DNA of 64,000 nt from Lentisphaerota bacterium (lineage in GTDB: Bacteria > Verrucomicrobiota > Lentisphaeria > Victivallales > Victivallaceae). Numbering within the stretch: the stretch's first letter is position 1; the number at the start of each line of letters is the position of its first letter. Positions 1 through 9,363 of the stretch are shown one piece after another. The stretch covers positions 1 to 64,000 of the forward strand of contig SUVX01000007.1 of assembly GCA_015061725.1 (NCBI GenBank). Direction: 5' to 3'. A program made the translations under genes and the position numbers. The notes beneath the pieces were generated by a model, which saw only the letters and a list, made by a program, of their open reading frames with translations, ran no database searches and was not told the origin of the DNA.

Positions 1-13
1 AATTGTTATTTTT

Positions 14-130
14 TTCCGGTGTCCATAGCGGAGCTGTCACACACGTTCCCTTCCCGAACACGGTAGTTAAGGGCTCCAGCGGCGATGGTACTGTAAATTT
101 GACTATGGGAGAGTAGCACGGCGCCGGAAA
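14..130 (+). rRNA. rrf: 5S ribosomal RNA
   Basis: Typical bacterial 5S sequence ttccggtgtccatagcgg...cccgaacacgg...gggagagtagcacggcgccggaa; ends pair; followed by terminator hairpin. Confidence 0.93.
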
Positions 131-138
131 TTTTTCTT

Positions 139-178
139 ACGGATCAATCATTCGCACTGATTGATCCGTTTTTTTTCG
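139..178 (+). terminator. Intrinsic terminator of the rRNA operon
   Basis: ACGGATCAATCA (139-150) / TGATTGATCCGT (158-169) perfect 12-bp stem followed by T-tract. Confidence 0.85.
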
Positions 179-201
179 CTTTTTTTCAGTAGAAAAAAAG
201 C
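178..201. repeat. T7/A7 tetraloop hairpin (hairpin A family)
   Basis: GCTTTTTTTC-AGTA-GAAAAAAAGC, perfect 10-bp stem; same architecture at 1736-1761, 58956-58981, 62518-62541. Confidence 0.8.
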
Positions 202-204
202 AGT

Positions 205-1600
205 GAGTTGTATTGATGGCAACGGCGGTATGCTGTCTGCGGCGGCGTGACGCTTGCATGAGATTTGTCTGACCTGTCTGACTTGTCTGAGCAAAAGGGT
301 GCGCCCGTCTTCGCCCTGACGGGCTACACCGTGGCAAGCCAAGGGATACCCCGAGGGTTTGCGGTGCCGCTGTGGGGGGCTCAGAGTGCAGATTTACCGT
401 TTGGGTGGTTATTGCTCATCGGCGCCCCAACAGCAACTCTCATAATTCTCATAATTCTCATAACTCTCATAAGCGCCGCCCGCAGGGTATAGCAAACCTC
501 AGCGGTTATTCAGAATTTGTGCGCAGATTTACCGCAGGGGTAATGCAACGGGCAGATTTACCGCAGGGGTATGCAAGGCAACTTGATGACTGCGGTGGTG
601 TGCGTGTTGCGGGGGCGTGACGCTTGCATGAGATTTATGGGAACTGTGAGATTTATGAGAGGGGTATGGGTGCGTCACAGTATACCCCGAGGGTTTGCGG
701 TGCCGCAGTGGGGTTTGGCTCAGAGTGCAGATTTACCGCAGGGGAGTGCTTTGCTTGATGGCAACGGTGGTGTGCGTGTCGCGGCGGCGTGACGCTTGCA
801 TGAGATTTATGGGAACTGTGAGATTTATGAGAGGGGTATGGGTGCGTCACGGTATACCCCAAGGGTTTGCGGTGCCGCAGTGTGGAATGGCTCGGGCGAA
901 GATTTACCGTTAGGGTGGTTGTTGCTCATCGGCGCCCCAACAGCAACTCTCATAATTCTCATAATTCTCATAATTCTCATAACTCTCATAAGCGCCGCCC
1001 GCAGGGTATAGCAAACCTCAGCGGTTATTCAGAATTTGTGCGCAGATTTACCGCAAGGGTATGCAACAGGCAGATTTACCGCAGGGTATGCAAGGCAGCT
1101 TGATGGCTGCGGCGGTGTGCGTGTTGCGGCGGCGTGACGCTTGCATGAGATTTATGGGAACTGTGAGATTTATGAGAGGGGTATGGGTGCGTCACGGTAT
1201 ACCCCGTGGGTTTGCTTGCCGCAGTGGGGAATGACTCGGGCGAAGATTTACCGTTTGGGTGGTTATTGCTCATCGGCGCCCCAACAGCAACTCTCATAAT
1301 TCTCATAATTCTCATAACTCTCATAAGCGCCGCCCGCAGGGTATAGCAAACCTCAGCGGTTATTCAGAATTTGTGCGCAGATTTACCGCAGGGTATGCAA
1401 CTGGCAGATTTACTGCAGGGGTATGCAAGGCAGCTTGATGGCTGCGGCGGTATGCGTGTCGCGGCGGCGTGGCGCTTGCATAAGACTTATAAGACTTATA
1501 AGACTTATAAAATGATGATGGGGGCGCCTCGGTATACCCCGTGGGTTTGCATGCCGCAGTCTGGTTTGGCTCGGGGCAAGACTTACCGCTGGGTAAAACT
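205..1600. repeat. Degenerate long tandem repeat region (units ~170-510 bp) with embedded 9-bp-period arrays
   Basis: Landmark ggcgtgacgcttgcatgagattt recurs near 243, 616, 786, 1132, 1468; ggcgccccaacagcaactctcataattctcata recurs near 421, 931, 1275; repeated gatttaccgcaggggtatgcaa and ggtataccccgagggtttgcggtgccgcagtgggg. Confidence 0.9.
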
Positions 1601-1732
1601 AACAAAAAAAATCCGGCGGCGAGACTCGAAGAGTCAGCCGCCGTACCCCCGGGCAAGTTTGTGAGGGATTTTTAAGGGACTCTTCCCTTAAACGGTCGGG
1701 CAACGCACCCGACCGCTACGCGCTTTTTTTGC

Positions 1733-2989
1733 CTAGCTTTTTTTTCTACCGAAAAAAAAGCGGTTTATACGTTTGTATTCCTGATCGATTTTTTTGAGTT
1801 GCTCAGGAATATTTATTTTCTGGGGACAGGCTTTGACGCATTTACCGCAGGCTACACAGGCGGAGGCTCTGGAATCCTCATCAATCGCACGGTAAGCGCG
1901 ATTGAAAGCGCCCTTGTTTCCGCTGAGTTTCATCTGATTGTAGAGGGCAAAAATCCGGGGAATCGCAACATCCACGGGACAGGGCATGCAGTAGCGGCAA
2001 TCGGTGCAGGGAACAGCAAGTCCTTTGCGGTAAGCAACCAGAGCGGCATCAAGAACTTTGCGGTCATTGGCAGAAAGGGGCACAAAATCTTTAAAAGTGC
2101 TGATGTTATCTTCAAGATGTTCCATACAGGTCATGCCGGAAAGCGTAATCAATACATTGGGCAGGGAGCCCACATAACGGAATGCCCAGGAAGCGGCTGA
2201 TTTGCCGGGAGCGGCATTGTTCAGAATACGGGTCGCAGCAGGATTCAAATTTGCCAGAGCGCCGCCGCGCAGAGGTTCCATTACAATAACCGGAATACCC
2301 TTTTTTGTCAGAATTTCATATTGTTCTTTGGATTGATAAAGAGTCCAGTCAAGATAGTTGAGCTGGATCTGGGCGAAATCCCAGGGATATGCGGAGGCAA
2401 TTTCTTCAAGGACGGCAGGGGTGTCATGGAAAGAAAATCCCAGCTTGCGGATTTTTCCTTCAGCTTTTTTCTTTGCCAGAAACTCGTAGACCTTGAGACG
2501 TTTGGCTTTCTTCCAACCGGAGGCGTTCAGGGCGTGGAGCATGTAAAAATCAAAATATCCGGTTTTGCATTTTTTCAACTGTTCATTAAAAATGCGTTCA
2601 AGGTCGGCGGCAGTTTTCAGATGTCCGACGGGCATTTTACTGGTGAGAAAATAGGATTCACGCGGATATTTTGACAACAGATCACCGGCACAAGTTTCGC
2701 TGCGGCCGCCCAGATAAAAATAGGCAGTATCAAAATAATTGATACCGGCTTTCATGGCGCGGTCAAACATGGCGGCAGTTTTTTCGTAATCAATTTCTGA
2801 ACTGTTTTTTTTGCGGGGCAGACGCATCATTCCGAATCCCAGCATGGGCAGGGAAAGAGAGGAATCTTTGTAGTTTTTGCGCCGGACTTCTCCGGTGGAA
2901 TCCGATTTTTTTCCGGCGGCGGCAAGGCGGCTGACGGGAGCTAAAGCGGCGGCGGTTAAGAGACCTTTGAGAAAATCACGTCTTTTCAA
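1733..2989 (-). CDS. Aldo/keto reductase with C-terminal 4Fe-4S ferredoxin domain, Tat-like signal (MKRRDFLKG)
   Basis: AKR motifs (MLGFGMMRLP, GINYFDTAYFYLGG) and CxxCxxCxxxCP clusters. Confidence 0.9.
   Translation of the reverse strand: MKRRDFLKGLLTAAALAPVSRLAAAGKKSDSTGEVRRKNYKDSSLSLPMLGFGMMRLPRKKNSSEIDYEKTAAMFDRAMKAGINYFDTAYFYLGGRSETCAGDLLSKYPRESYFLTSKMPVGHLKTAADLERIFNEQLKKCKTGYFDFYMLHALNASGWKKAKRLKVYEFLAKKKAEGKIRKLGFSFHDTPAVLEEIASAYPWDFAQIQLNYLDWTLYQSKEQYEILTKKGIPVIVMEPLRGGALANLNPAATRILNNAAPGKSAASWAFRYVGSLPNVLITLSGMTCMEHLEDNISTFKDFVPLSANDRKVLDAALVAYRKGLAVPCTDCRYCMPCPVDVAIPRIFALYNQMKLSGNKGAFNRAYRAIDEDSRASACVACGKCVKACPQKINIPEQLKKIDQEYKRINRFFFGRKKS
1736..1761. terminator. T8/A8 tetraloop hairpin immediately inside the 3' end of the aldo/keto reductase gene
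   Basis: GCTTTTTTTTC-TACC-GAAAAAAAAGC perfect 11-bp stem; overlaps codons for the C-terminal FFFGRKKS next to the stop codon. Confidence 0.7.
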
Positions 2990-4317
2990 TTTTCTTCTCC
3001 TTCTGTTGTATCAGATAAAACTTTTTGGTACTCAATCGGGGAAACGGTCATGGCTTTTTGTGCAGCCGGACAAACTTGCTGACAGGCACCGCAGCCGATA
3101 CAAAGATGTTTCTTGATCGGACGGGGCGTGGTATTTTTACGGAGTGTAATGGCTCCGGTTGGACAAACTTTGCCGCAACGCCCGCACTTTTCGCCGTCCT
3201 GAAAGGCGATGCAGTTGCGCGGATCAAATTTCGCCTCTGCAATTTTCATACGGCGTTTTACCGGCAGGGCAAGCGGCGTAATGGCACCGGTGGGACAGAC
3301 ATTTCCGCAACGGTTGCAGTTGTAAAGACAGGAGCCCTGCTCCAAGTCAAGTTCAACCGCCCCCATGCCGTATGGAGAGGGTACAATTATGTCTGTCGGA
3401 CAGTTGACGACACAGAGCATACATGCCGTACATTTATTGGCAAATACAGCAGGATTTCCGGCTCCGGGAGGCAGAATTTTCAATTTACGTCCGACTTTGA
3501 GCAGACCTGATTTTGCAAAAATGAATCCTGCTGTCAGTCCGGCGATAAAGGAACCGGCGGAAATCAGAAAACGGCGACGCTCGGAAGATTGGATTTTTTC
3601 AGGCTTCCCGGGAGAAAATGAAATACATTCTTTCGGACACGCACTCATACATGCCATACAGCGGATACAGCGGGCGTTGTCAATCGTGTTTTCTTTGATA
3701 TCAATACATCCGGCGGGACAGACTGTAACGCATTTTCCGCAATGGACGCAATCTGCGGAAATTTTTAAACGGAATATACCGAAACGGGAAAATACGCCGA
3801 GTATTGTTCCGACAGGGCAAAGTGCCGTACAGAAAATCCGTTGTTTCCAAACGGCAAGCACGATAATCAGAAACAAAACAATTGCACCGCTCAGAGTAAA
3901 CGACGCCAATACTCTGCCGGCATTGGAATAGGGGGCGAGCAGAAAAAAGCCCAGATTGGACCCTCCGGCGAAAAGTCCGGCAATGATCCCGGCGATGAGA
4001 TAACGCAGAAGAAATAAATTTTTTCTGACTTTACCTTTGCGTCGGGAAAGCAGAATAAAAACATCCTGTATGATCCCGAACGGGCAGCAGAAAGAGCAGT
4101 AAAATCTCCCGAAAGTGACTGTTATGCCAAGTAGGAGCGCCAGCATGATTGCCGCACTTGCCGAGAGACCGGCAAGGCGCATGACGAGGGATTCCGCCTG
4201 GAATTTGAATAAAAAAGACAAACTCAATGCCAGTCCCCAAAAGACAAGCAGAGAAAGTGCAAAAAATAATCCGGCAGCGATGACCCTTATTATGACTGCA
4301 TATTTTTTCAACTTCAC
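2986..4317 (-). CDS. Polyferredoxin-type 4Fe-4S membrane protein (NapH/YccM-like)
   Basis: Multiple N-terminal TM segments, FYCSFCCPFG motif, numerous CxxCxxCxxxCP clusters; overlaps the aldo/keto reductase start. Confidence 0.85.
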   Translation of the reverse strand: MKLKKYAVIIRVIAAGLFFALSLLVFWGLALSLSFLFKFQAESLVMRLAGLSASAAIMLALLLGITVTFGRFYCSFCCPFGIIQDVFILLSRRKGKVRKNLFLLRYLIAGIIAGLFAGGSNLGFFLLAPYSNAGRVLASFTLSGAIVLFLIIVLAVWKQRIFCTALCPVGTILGVFSRFGIFRLKISADCVHCGKCVTVCPAGCIDIKENTIDNARCIRCMACMSACPKECISFSPGKPEKIQSSERRRFLISAGSFIAGLTAGFIFAKSGLLKVGRKLKILPPGAGNPAVFANKCTACMLCVVNCPTDIIVPSPYGMGAVELDLEQGSCLYNCNRCGNVCPTGAITPLALPVKRRMKIAEAKFDPRNCIAFQDGEKCGRCGKVCPTGAITLRKNTTPRPIKKHLCIGCGACQQVCPAAQKAMTVSPIEYQKVLSDTTEGEEN

Positions 4318-4328
4318 AGAAAAACCTT

Positions 4329-5996
4329 TCAGTAAATGCCTGTATTGTTATCTGTTATAACGTTTTTTACCTGCTTGAATATTGTACAACCTGAAGATTT
4401 TTTTGCAAAAGAATACACTTTTTGCGGCGGCGGATCAAAGGGATAGGCATTGTTGTACTCAAAAGAATTACCGTCTATGCAAACTTCTTCAGCAGAAAAA
4501 ACTGCAATTTGCGGACGTTTCTGAGAGATGAAAACATTGTTTCTTACAATGATTTCCCCATGATAATAAAAATTTCTGCGGCAACGGCTTATGTCCGGGT
4601 AAACAGATACCGTTTCTCGCGTGGAGCTGAAACGCTGGTAACAGCAGTTGTCAAAGCAGTTGTTTTCAATGATCGCGTACCTGACCGGACCGGTTTCGTA
4701 CCATGCCGTACAGTCTCCGGCAATGAAAACGGCGGCTCCGGTGGTGTGAAAAGTGCAATTGCGGACAATCAGACTTTCCAAACCTGAGGCAAGAACGCCC
4801 CTGCCTCTTAACGTGGAGAAAGTGCAATTTTCCACTTCAAGAACAGCTTGTCCCGGTGCCAGAACCCTGACGCAGTCGCCCGGAGTCCATTGACGGGGGA
4901 GAGGTTCTGCCAATTCAATGAGAGTTTGATTTTCGTCAAGCTGTTTGACATGTGCTACCGCAACTTCTGCATAAGCAAATCCGGTTGCCGATTTGACGAA
5001 CTCCAGAGTATCTCCGGGACGCGCTCCTGGAAAACCCGCTTGCTGGAAGTGCCCTGTCCCCAACAGAACATGCCGTTTATCCTTCCCCGCTGAGGTCGGA
5101 CGGTAAATGCCGTGGACATTCAGAGAATCATCAAGCGTCCCCGCACATTCGCAGTTGCTGACACGCAGATTTCCCCGGCATTCAACCATGTGCATTGCGT
5201 CATCCGAAGCTGAAACGCTCCGTCCGCGCGGAATGACTTTTACTTGATCAAAAGTAACATCCGAGCAGAATTGGGCAAGCAGTCCCATGCCGGCGGCGTG
5301 GTGAATGACCACATCCCTGACAGTAATTTTTGAACAATCCGAAAGGACGATTCCGGGACAGAGGCGTTCTTCATGTTTGATCAGAACGTTTCCGGCAGGA
5401 AGTTCACAGGGAATACTTACGAGTCCGTCTTTGAATTGAAGATCTTTATTTTTGACGACGGTCACATTTGCATCCCAGGGCATTTCACCCTTCCGGGGGA
5501 GATACGGGCGGATGTGCAGTTCTCCGGAAAGATTGTCAAATTTGTCGCCGCAGAAATGGATTTTTCCATCTGAAAAACTGTGTTTACCCTGAATTTTCAA
5601 GTAACTGACACCATTTCCGGAATCTGTTATGCAACCGTCTGAAACAAAGGAATCTTCAAAATCAATGGTAAATCCTTCAAGTTGCAGATTGTTACAGTTT
5701 TCCGCAACGACCGGAGAGATCCTGCCATGAAAAAAGAGTTCCGTGTTTTTTCCCCGGATGGTCATATTTTTCAAGCCGTCCAGATGAAGCGCAACAGTTT
5801 TGATGCCCTTGTCGTTGTTGGAAAAATACAAAAACTTTTCCGTGCAGTCTTCCGGAAAAAATTCATATTTCCCGGGATGAAAACAAATTTCATCCGCCCC
5901 GTATTCAATCGCCTGTTTCAACGCCTTCTGCCAGTTTAAGACAGCGTTTTCCCCGGGCGCAGGAAGTTCTACATAAATACACACGTTCAACCTCAT
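4329..5996 (-). CDS. Right-handed beta-helix glycosidase, GH110-like (alpha-1,3-galactosidase family)
   Basis: ELFFHGRISPVV...GFTIDFE, HHAAGMGLLAQFC, DDSLNVHGIY, GDCTAWYETGPVR, YYHGEIIVRNNVF segments resemble GH110 enzymes. Confidence 0.75.
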   Translation of the reverse strand: MRLNVCIYVELPAPGENAVLNWQKALKQAIEYGADEICFHPGKYEFFPEDCTEKFLYFSNNDKGIKTVALHLDGLKNMTIRGKNTELFFHGRISPVVAENCNNLQLEGFTIDFEDSFVSDGCITDSGNGVSYLKIQGKHSFSDGKIHFCGDKFDNLSGELHIRPYLPRKGEMPWDANVTVVKNKDLQFKDGLVSIPCELPAGNVLIKHEERLCPGIVLSDCSKITVRDVVIHHAAGMGLLAQFCSDVTFDQVKVIPRGRSVSASDDAMHMVECRGNLRVSNCECAGTLDDSLNVHGIYRPTSAGKDKRHVLLGTGHFQQAGFPGARPGDTLEFVKSATGFAYAEVAVAHVKQLDENQTLIELAEPLPRQWTPGDCVRVLAPGQAVLEVENCTFSTLRGRGVLASGLESLIVRNCTFHTTGAAVFIAGDCTAWYETGPVRYAIIENNCFDNCCYQRFSSTRETVSVYPDISRCRRNFYYHGEIIVRNNVFISQKRPQIAVFSAEEVCIDGNSFEYNNAYPFDPPPQKVYSFAKKSSGCTIFKQVKNVITDNNTGIY

Positions 5997-6184
5997 TCAA
6001 TTTTTATCCTGATTTAAAAAAGAATATACATGAAGCGGCAGTGTTTTTCAAGTGGAAAACTTTTGTGATTACCGTTTGGAACAGGCAAATCGTTTTTTTT
6101 GAAATGATTTAACTTGAAAACGGCGCAGTTGGCAGTATAGTAAAATAGTGTATTTTTTGTATAAAGTGAAAGAATGAAGGCAAA

Positions 6185-6751
6185 ATGAACAAAAAATTTT
6201 TTATGTCAGGTATTCTGGTCTTCCTGACCGCATTGACAGGTTGTATCGGTTCAAGCAGTGAAACGCGCTTTTTTACTCTCGGCGGCAATGGAATTCTGCA
6301 GGATTTGCCCTGCCGGGTGACGGTTTCACGGATTCGTAATCTTTCGGGGGCTGACAGGAGATTTCTTTACCGCTGTCAGAATAACCGTATGCAGAATGAT
6401 GAGTTCAGCCGCTGGCTTCTTGATCCTGAACTTCTGTTGGAACGTTTGCTGCGCAGCAAGCTGAACGGAACCGGGCATGAAGAAGTCCGTGTCCGTTGCG
6501 TGATAACAGCTTTTGAAATTGATACCACCCGGAATACTGCCGTGCTTGCCGGGGATTTTACGCTGTATTGCGGCGAAAATATCCTGACGTTCCGCGCGCT
6601 GGAGGAACGGAAATTTTCTGCTGAATCCGGAGATTTTTCCGTCGCGGCGGCAGAGGCTATGAACAAGTGTGCCTCTGCGCTGGCCGGAACGCTCCGGGAA
6701 AAAGTCCTGCTGTTGTATAAACAATCGCAGGCGGGAAAAACAAAGCTGTAA
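6185..6751 (+). CDS. ABC-type transport auxiliary lipoprotein (PqiC-like)
   Basis: Lipobox LTGCIG, RFFTLGG, LLLERLLRS pattern. Confidence 0.6.
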   Translation: MNKKFFMSGILVFLTALTGCIGSSSETRFFTLGGNGILQDLPCRVTVSRIRNLSGADRRFLYRCQNNRMQNDEFSRWLLDPELLLERLLRSKLNGTGHEEVRVRCVITAFEIDTTRNTAVLAGDFTLYCGENILTFRALEERKFSAESGDFSVAAAEAMNKCASALAGTLREKVLLLYKQSQAGKTKL

Positions 6752-6771
6752 ATTATCGGAGAGTTTGGGTT

Positions 6772-7206
6772 ATGAAAAAAAGTCTGTTTCTGTTGTGCTT
6801 TTTGCTGTTGTGCTCCGGATGTACAACTTCAGTCTGCCGGCATTACAAAGTTGCACCTGAAAGCCTGAGCAGTTCCGGACGAATTGCCGTTGCCGGAATC
6901 CGCGGGCAGAATACCGGATGTTATCTCTTTAACTTTATTCCCGTCTGGAGTGGAAAACCGCACCGTCCCAATGAAAAAAAGTGGTCCATGTGGCGCGATT
7001 ATGTCCGCAAGCGGGATATCCGGAAAATGTTTGCTGTCCGTGCCAGGCAGCTTGGTGCTGATGATATTGAGGATTTTTCCGTCACAGAGGAAAGCAGCGG
7101 CTTATGGTCTCTCGGGATCATTTGGACCAGAACGATTTCCGGACAATGCGTTGCTGTAAAAAATCCTTCAGAAAAGAAAAAAAACGGTAATATACCGACG
7201 GAATAA
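6772..7206 (+). CDS. Small hypothetical lipoprotein
   Basis: Signal peptide with lipobox LLCSGC. Confidence 0.6.
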   Translation: MKKSLFLLCFLLLCSGCTTSVCRHYKVAPESLSSSGRIAVAGIRGQNTGCYLFNFIPVWSGKPHRPNEKKWSMWRDYVRKRDIRKMFAVRARQLGADDIEDFSVTEESSGLWSLGIIWTRTISGQCVAVKNPSEKKKNGNIPTE

Positions 7207-7353
7207 GATAAAAATTTCACTCTTTTATAATATTGTTCAGATAATCCGCTTGCAAAAAAAGCTTCTGTGTGCTATTTTGTAGGCGGACATTTGTCTAATT
7301 GTAAAAAAGGATCATTGTGTCTACATACATAAAACATAAAGTGAGGATAGAAA

Positions 7354-8115
7354 ATGAGTCGTAAAATTATTGTTGCCGGAAACTGGAAAATGAACAAGAA
7401 TGCCGCCGAAGGCCGCGCCCTGGTTGAGGCTCTTAAAAACGGTATTGCCGGTTTGGAAGCTGCTGAAATCGTCGTTTGCCCTCCGTTCACTACAATCGGC
7501 AGCGTTGTTGAAGCCGCTGAAGGCAGCCCGATCGGCGTGGGTGCTCAGAATATCCACTGGGAAGCCAACGGCGCTTTCACCGGTGAAATTTCCGCCGATA
7601 TGCTGAAAACTTCCGGTGTTCAGTATGTCATTATCGGACACAGCGAACGCAGACAGTACTTCGGTGAAACTGATGAGACCGTCAATAAGCGTCTGGTCGC
7701 TGCCCTGGCAGCCGGATTCACCCCCATCGTCTGCGTCGGTGAACTCCTTGAAGAACGTGAAGGCGGTAAGACTGAGGCTGTCCTTGCTCAGCAGATCCGT
7801 GTCGGTTTTGCCGGAATCAGCGCTGAAGACGCTGCGAAAATCGTTGTCGCTTACGAACCCGTCTGGGCTATCGGAACCGGAAAAACTGCCACCCCCGATA
7901 TGGCTCAGCAGGCTCATGCATTCATCCGCGGTGAACTGCGCGCTCTCTTCGGTAATGTTGCCGATGATATGCGTATTCAGTACGGCGGCAGCATGAAAGC
8001 CTCCAATGCCCGCGAGCTGGTCGCTCAGCCCGATATTGACGGTGGTTTGATCGGTGGTGCTGCTCTCAAGGCTGATGATTTTATCGCTTTGATCCGTGAA
8101 GCTCTGGCTCTCTGA
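7354..8115 (+). CDS. tpiA: Triosephosphate isomerase
   Basis: GNWKMNK, YVIIGHSERR, AYEPVWAIGTGKTA, GGSMKASNA. Confidence 0.98.
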   Translation: MSRKIIVAGNWKMNKNAAEGRALVEALKNGIAGLEAAEIVVCPPFTTIGSVVEAAEGSPIGVGAQNIHWEANGAFTGEISADMLKTSGVQYVIIGHSERRQYFGETDETVNKRLVAALAAGFTPIVCVGELLEEREGGKTEAVLAQQIRVGFAGISAEDAAKIVVAYEPVWAIGTGKTATPDMAQQAHAFIRGELRALFGNVADDMRIQYGGSMKASNARELVAQPDIDGGLIGGAALKADDFIALIREALAL

Positions 8116-8145
8116 AAAAACATTCCTGCAACAGGAGAATAAAAA

Positions 8146-8556
8146 ATGTCCGTGTTGATCGTTTTTCTTTATGCCCTGGTCGTTGTTGTTTCTCTGCTGC
8201 TGATCGGGCTGATTCTGATTCAACCGTCCAAGTCCGGAGGAATGGGTGCGGCTTTCGGTGGAATCGGTGAGTCCATGTTCGGCGGAAAAGCCGGCAGTCA
8301 TCTGACCAAGGCAACTGTTTGGCTGACTGCGATTTTTATGGTGCTTGCACTTGTTCTTGCCATCCTGATCGGTCACGGTGCCCGCATGGAAAGCGGAAAC
8401 GCAGGTGTTGAAAAGGAACTTGCCGCCGCCGCCAAGGCTGAGAAAAAAGCAGCTCCTGCTGCGAAATCCGCCGCCAAGGCTGAGAAAAAAGCAGCTCCTG
8501 CTGCGAAACCCGCCGCCAAGGCTGAGAAAAAAGCAGCTCCTGCTGCGAAAAAGTAA
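8146..8556 (+). CDS. secG: Preprotein translocase subunit SecG with Ala/Lys-rich C-terminal extension
   Basis: Two TM helices, LILIQPSKSGGMGAAFGG motif; downstream of tpiA. Confidence 0.92.
   Translation: MSVLIVFLYALVVVVSLLLIGLILIQPSKSGGMGAAFGGIGESMFGGKAGSHLTKATVWLTAIFMVLALVLAILIGHGARMESGNAGVEKELAAAAKAEKKAAPAAKSAAKAEKKAAPAAKPAAKAEKKAAPAAKK
8428..8553 (+). repeat. 3 x 42-bp tandem repeat in the secG 3' end (AAKAEKKAAPAAKS/P/K)
   Basis: Units at 8428-8469, 8470-8511, 8512-8553 nearly identical. Confidence 0.95.
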
Positions 8557-8577
8557 TTTGAACAGAGGGAAGGTTGT

Positions 8578-9336
8578 ATGAACAGATTTATCCGGCTGCT
8601 GATTTTGATGTTGGTGTTTGCCTGCTCAGGTGTTTGGGCATCAAAGGCCAATGTTGTTCAGTTCGGTGCCATCCGTGTACAGCTTTCCCTTGAAGCGGCT
8701 CCGTCGGTTTCAAGAACCGGCGGAACGCTGGGAGCTTACGGTTCCGGCGGCGTTTCATTTGTCAACAAACGCTGGCTGGTCGTTCATGTAAGTTTTGTTC
8801 CCGGTGTGGTTTCGATGCGGAAAATGGCTAAAAATGCCGGAAACCAGAGAGGGATCCAAGGTTTGAACGGACGCTGGATAGATGATGTCAATATGCGCGT
8901 CCGTGTCGCTTTTCCGAGTTCCAATGCCCGGAAAAGCAATGTTGTGTACAGTATATTGGAGGGACAGACGACTTTTTGGACACTCCGGCTTGACGGCAGA
9001 CGGCATACGGCAGTGATGTTTGTTCCGCCGCAACTGCTTGACAGATATGCTTCCACCACTTCAGGCGGACGCAAAGAAATCGCGTTGACAACGGCTGATT
9101 ACAGGGTTCTTGTTGAGTTTTCTGACAGCCGGGGTAATTTCCTGGGACGCGCAACCGAACGCAGCGGTAATAAACACCAGGAAAATATTGCATTTTTTGA
9201 ATCCCTTGTCAACAGTCCCGCTACGATGGTTGTCAAGGGTGCGGTTCTGCCCAGGAACAAATCACCCTGGGCATGGCATATGCCTTCTACTTTTGACTAC
9301 ATTAAAGATACCGGAAACGATACCGGAAAAAATTGA
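8578..9336 (+). CDS. Secreted protein, Amuc_1102-like pilus-system protein
   Basis: Signal peptide; first gene of a block matching the Akkermansia Amuc_1102-1098 order. Confidence 0.55.
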   Translation: MNRFIRLLILMLVFACSGVWASKANVVQFGAIRVQLSLEAAPSVSRTGGTLGAYGSGGVSFVNKRWLVVHVSFVPGVVSMRKMAKNAGNQRGIQGLNGRWIDDVNMRVRVAFPSSNARKSNVVYSILEGQTTFWTLRLDGRRHTAVMFVPPQLLDRYASTTSGGRKEIALTTADYRVLVEFSDSRGNFLGRATERSGNKHQENIAFFESLVNSPATMVVKGAVLPRNKSPWAWHMPSTFDYIKDTGNDTGKN

Positions 9337-9363
9337 TAATTTCAGTGCAGGGAAAACGGAAAT

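Noticed and set aside
265-1512. Possible CRISPR array
   Set aside because: Repeats are 9-bp period or long degenerate units; no constant 25-37 bp repeats with unique spacers and no cas genes.
137-1664. Nine short ORFs in both strands across the repeat locus (e.g. 372..620, 1076..1324, 1360..1656)
   Set aside because: They translate the same 9-bp and longer repeats (SHNSHNSHN, YKSYKSYKS) in several frames; no start context or conserved frame.
205-1761. Insertion sequence or transposon downstream of 5S
   Set aside because: No transposase ORF or terminal inverted repeats with target duplication; only hairpin-bounded repeats seen.
7321-8376. 351-aa antisense ORF over tpiA/secG
   Set aside because: Antisense to well-identified genes; codon-bias artefact.
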